DNA from: Paulinella micropora | Taxonomy: Eukaryota; Cercozoa; Imbricatea; Euglyphida | Direction: 5' to 3' | Assembly (NCBI GenBank): GCA_009731375.1 | Contig: BJOX01000132.1 | Location: 314,818-378,817 of the forward strand | Length of the DNA: 64,000 nucleotides | In this document: in pieces, positions 60,186 to 64,000 of the stretch | Position numbering within the stretch: position 1 is the stretch's first letter | Layout: every line of letters starts with the position of its first letter | Program-made: the position numbers and the translations under genes | The notes under the pieces: model-generated | The model's database searches: none | What the model was told of the DNA's origin: nothing | Seen by the model: the letters and a program-made list of their open reading frames with translations, nothing else

Positions 60186-61439
60186 GCAAGATCTGCGGAA
60201 GTATCTGCAGGAATATGAAAAGTGGAAAAGAAAGTTTTCTTCGGAACGCGTCTGCACGCGCAAACAAGGGACGAGAGGAGGGGGAGGATAGCAGGGGGAA
60301 CAGAGGGACGAGAGAGGGGACGGGGATGGAGAGCACAACCCGCCCCTCCCTGTACACGTTCTCAGTGCCAATATTAAAATTTTTTCTTTTAGTAATTTCT
60401 TTTCGCGTGATTTTTCTTGTACACCGGCGAAGCGCGCCCCTGCCTCTTCCCTCTGCAAGATCTGCGGAAATATCTGCAGGAATATGAAAAGTGGAAAAGA
60501 ATTTTTTTGGAACGCGTTTGCACACGCAAACATGGGACGATGAGAGGGGAAAGATAGCAGTGGACAGGGGGAACAGAAGGACGAGAGGGAGCACACCCCG
60601 CCCCCTTCTTCCCCCCTTCCTCTTTCTCCCTCCTTCCCCCTTTCTTTTTCCCCTCCCCGTCTGTTCCCTTTGTTGTCGGACAAAAAATTCTTTTTCCTCT
60701 TTTCATATTTTTCTGACCTTGCGCACGGTGGTCGAGCCATGGCACGGACAGGATACTTTCGGGGTAGTGAGGCCCCTGTCCTCCTGGCACATTGACCACC
60801 GCCCATCCATTCGCCGCAGGTCGTGCTGGAGCACGGTGCTCTGCTCTTAGTTTTCAGTGCCCGAGTATACGACCGTCGAGCTTTAATTCAGCGTAAATTA
60901 CGTTTTCCTGGCGCGGCCTCTGCCCTTTCCCTCTCCCTCTCCCTATTCTCAGTGCCAGGATTGAAATCTTGTCAGTAAAACTTTTTATTAAATTTTTTTT
61001 GTAAATTTTTAGCGCGCCCCTGCCCTACCCTCCCTCTCCCGCTCCCGCTCTCTGCTCAGACGGGGGACTAGACAATTCGTGCTCTCCCCCTCCCTTCCCT
61101 CTGCCTCTTCTTCTCTCCCCTCTACTCCCTCCCCCCTTCTTCCCTCGTCTGTTTTTTTTGTTGTCGGGCAAAACAAATTTTTCTTTTCCTCTTTTCATAT
61201 TTCCGCAGGTCTTGCGCACAGTGGCCGAGCTATGGCACGGACAGAACACCGTCGAGCTTTAATTCAGCGTAAATTACATTTTCTTGGCGCGCCCCTGCTC
61301 CTCCTTCCCTGCCTCTCCCGTCTGCAAGGATATGCGGAAATATCTACAGGAATATGAAAAGTGGAAAGCAACCATTTTTTTTTGGAACGCGTTTGCACGC
61401 GCTCTGAGGAGGGACGAGGGGAGGGGGGGAGGAATAAGC

Positions 61440-61690
61440 AGAGGACAAAGGTGAGAGGGGCGACGAAGGTGAGAGGGGAAACGAAAGTGAGAGGGGCGAC
61501 GAGAGTGAGAGGGAGGGGGAGGACGTCTTCCTCACGGCGGCCCAGCTGAGCGTCTGTGGGGAATTTTCTTTTTGCGCAAGTAGATTTTGGCGCCAAATTG
61601 GCGCTTACGGCTGTTTCCCCGGGAAAGCTAAGACGTACTGCCTGGCTGGAGCGTATCACGCACCTACCTCCGGACGGCACAATTTGGCGC
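61440..61690 (+). repeat. 18-bp minisatellite plus GGCGCCAAA element, copy 1
   Basis: GGTGAGAGGGGCGACAAA-type units are followed by CTTTTTGCGCAAGTAGATTT, TTGGCGCCAAATTGGCGC, a GTTTCCCCGGGAAAG palindrome and TTTGGCGCCAAATTTAGC. The second copy is at 61830-62180 with about ten minisatellite units. The frame GERGDK looks collagen-like but has no supporting gene structure. Confidence 0.6.
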
Positions 61691-63729
61691 CAAATTTAGC
61701 AGGGGCCGTTCCGGAGGCTAGCAGAGAAATCGGACGTTTTCCCGCGGGGGAGAAACCCGCGGGCCTTTTACTCACACGAAAATGTTTTTCGGCCCTCTCA
61801 CCTTCCCTAGAGGCAGGGAGGTGCAGAGCAAAGGGGAGCGGGGCGACAAAGGTGAGAGGGGCGACAAAGGTGAGCGGGGCGACAAAGGTGAGAGGGGCGA
61901 CGAAGGTGAGAGGGGCGACGAAAGTGAGAGGGGCGACGAAAGTGAGAGGGGCGACGAGAGTGAGAGGGGCGACGAGAGTGAGAGGGAAGGGGAGGACGTC
62001 TTCCTCACGGCGGCCCAGCCGAGCGTCTGTGTGGGATTTTCTTTTTGCGCAAGTAGATTTCGGCGCCAAATTGGCGCTTGCGGCTGTTTCCCCGGGAATG
62101 CTAAGACGTACTGCCCGGCCGGACCGTATCACGCACCCTACCTCCGGACTGCACAATTTGGCGTCAAATTTAGCTGGGGCCGTTCCGGAGGATCAAGGAG
62201 CAGGGGGGGGGAGGGGGGAGGGGAAGAGCGCAGAAGCTGCAAAAGAAATAAATACATGCAACGCCTCCACTAAACCCCTCACCTCGGTTCATATTTTTCT
62301 GACCCTGCGCACAGTGGGCGAGCTATGGCACGGACAGAACGCCGTCGGGGTAGTGAGGCTCTTGTCCTCCTAGCACATTGACCACCGCCCATCCATCCAT
62401 TCGCCGCAGGGTCGTGCTGGAGCACGGTGCCCCGAGAGTAAGACCGTCGAGCTTTAATTCAGCGTATTCTTTTTCGCACTCTCTTGGCGCGCGAGTAGAG
62501 CACAGACGGTGCCGGCCAGGGTTCTAACAAAGGCTACCGCAGCGACATGACGTGGGCCGGATGCTGCGGCAGCCTGAGGGTGCCGTTGCAAGTGTCTAGT
62601 GTAAGACTTTGTCGAGTTTTAATTCAGCGTAGACTTTTCTTGCACTTTCTTGGCGCCCTACTCCCCCTGCCCCTTCCCTACCCTTCTTTCTCTCGCTCTC
62701 TTGGTTCTCAGTGCCAAGATTAAAACCTTGTCAGGGATTTTTTTTTGCGTGATTTTTCTCGTATATTCTTAGCGCGCCCCTACCCTCTCCCTTCCCTCTC
62801 CCACTCCCTGTTCTCAGAGGGGGGACTAAGACAATTCGTGCTCTCCCCCTCCCCCCTCTCCTGCCTCTTCTTCTCTCCCCTCTACTCCACCCCCCCCCCC
62901 CCCCCCCCCCGGGGGCCCNNNNNNNNNNACTAAGATGGCATTGACCCCGTGCCGGGGCGCCCCCCCTTTCCCTCTGTATTGAGAAATCCTTTCTGCCACC
63001 CTCCCCTGAGCCCAGGGGGCTCAAGGAGCAAGGGGGGGGGAAGGGGCGCGCTAAGAATGGCGCAGAAGCTACAAACAAAATAAATACATGCAACGCCTCC
63101 ACTAACCCTTTCCCCCTGTGCCGGGCGCCTTTCCCCCTTCCCTCTTACTGACGGAGGGGAAAGATAGATTAAATCCTCCCCGGCCCCTTCTCCTCTTAGT
63201 TTTCAGTGCCAAAATTACAACTTTGTCACGGATTTTTTTAATTTTTTTTTTGTACACCGGCGAAGCGTGCCCCCTTCTTCCCTTCCCCCGTCTGTTCCCT
63301 TTGTTGTCGGGCAAAAAAAATTTCCGCAGATCTTTTCATATTTGTCTGACCTTGCGCACGGTGGCTGAGCTATGGCACGGACAGGATGCCGTCGGGGTAA
63401 GTGAGGGGCTCTTGTCCTCCTAGCACATTGACCACCGCCCATCCATTCGCCGCAGGGTCGTGCTGGAAGCACGGTGCCCCGCTCCTAGTTTTCAGTGCCC
63501 AAGTGTACGACCGTCGAGTTTAATTCAGCGTGGACTTTTCTTGCACTTTCTTGGCGCCTTACTCCCCCTGTCCCTTCCCTTTCCTTCTCCCTCTCTTGGT
63601 TCTCAGTGCCAAGATTAAAACTTTGTCAGTGATTTTTTTTTGCGTGATTTTTCTTGTATACCGGCGAAGCGCGCCCCTACCCTCTCCCTCTCCCTAATCT
63701 CAGATGGGGGACCAAGACAATTCGTGCTC

Positions 63730-63793
<64 letters not shown>

Positions 63794-64000
63794 NNNNNNN
63801 NNNAACTAAGATGGCACTGACCTCGTGCCGGGGCGCCCCCCCCCCCCTCTGTATCCAGAAATCCTTTCTGCCACCCTCCCCTGAGCCCAGGGGAGGGGAA
63901 AGAGAAGGGTGAATGGCGCAGAAGCTACAAACGAAATAAATACATGCAACGCCTCCACTAATCCCCCCGGCCCCTTCCTCTCTCTGTTTTCAGTGCCAAG

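Larger units (their letters stand above)
53720..64000. repeat. Satellite-like field of C/T-rich spacers and dispersed elements
   Basis: No credible coding region is seen across this stretch. It alternates pyrimidine-rich spacers (with CAGACGGGG[GA]GGACTAAGACAA), poly-C runs up to tens of bases, and short A/T-rich elements. GGCTCAAAGAGCAGG hairpin-like blocks next to GAGCCCGGGGG recur. N gaps are at 53839-53936, 54518-54527, 56094-56103, 58067-58076, 62919-62928 and 63794-63803. Subtelomeric, centromeric or other heterochromatic DNA is possible. No telomere repeat is visible. Confidence 0.8.

Noticed and set aside
61782-62273. Collagen-like GERGDK frame
   Set aside because: It is an 18-bp minisatellite in a non-coding repeat field, with no signal peptide, promoter or domain.

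Overview
The window looks like nuclear DNA of a unicellular eukaryote (protist) carrying several layers of virus-derived and duplicated sequence, assembled as a scaffold with many short N gaps. The eukaryotic signs are candidate GT-AG introns of about 85-90 nt, TATA-like boxes before several genes, a class C GPCR domain, EGF-like domains, and large microsatellite and satellite tracts. The species cannot be named from sequence alone. No rRNA, convincing tRNA, CRISPR array or bacterial operon was seen.

Region 1 (1-5240) is AT-rich and compact. It carries a likely double-jelly-roll major capsid protein, a second likely virion protein, two small reverse-strand genes, and the C-terminal part of a family B DNA polymerase with a frameshift. 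This combination fits a fragment of a polinton-like virus (PLV) or virophage-type element. It ends inside a GC-rich PD-(D/E)XK nuclease gene, which is truncated at the junction.

Region 2 (5245-34395) is GC-rich and densely packed, with genes on both strands. It holds multi-pass membrane proteins (two with about seven helices), an ERCC4/MUS81-type nuclease, several unrecognised proteins (one with four CxCxxC motifs), a damaged pair of mosaic secreted EGF-type proteins, a divergent kinase-like protein, a herpes UL52-type primase and the N-terminal half of a herpes UL9-type origin-binding helicase. Primase, UL9-like helicase and nucleases together suggest an endogenous large DNA virus of the mirusvirus, herpesvirus-like or giant-virus kind, but no capsid, terminase or portal gene of such a virus was recognised. 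A 4.7-kb inverted-repeat (foldback) element sits at the 3' end of the ERCC4 gene, and a 152-bp minisatellite lies between primase and helicase.

Region 3 (34395-53700) starts at a junction where the helicase and a class C GPCR gene are both cut and meet tail to tail. The receptor gene runs leftwards from 42106 and encodes a signal peptide, six tandem PhnD-like (phosphonate-binding-protein-like) modules separated by cysteine-rich GCC2/GCC3-type repeats, and the first four transmembrane helices of a 7tm_3 domain. It is followed by a mucin-like surface protein, a four-member family of secreted proteins (one dead copy, two with very long Ser/Pro/Thr repeats) and an 804-residue protein with an internal duplication.

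Region 4 (53700-64000) has no credible gene. It is a satellite-like field of pyrimidine-rich spacers and several dispersed elements: a 60-70 bp element with GCCAAG/CTTGGC ends, an element with E2F-like TTTGGCGCCAAA sites, an element with a tRNA-like A box, and an 18-bp minisatellite.

Many genes carry frameshifts or in-frame stops. Some frameshifts fall in homopolymers and may be sequencing errors; the nonsense substitutions seen in duplicated genes are harder to explain that way.
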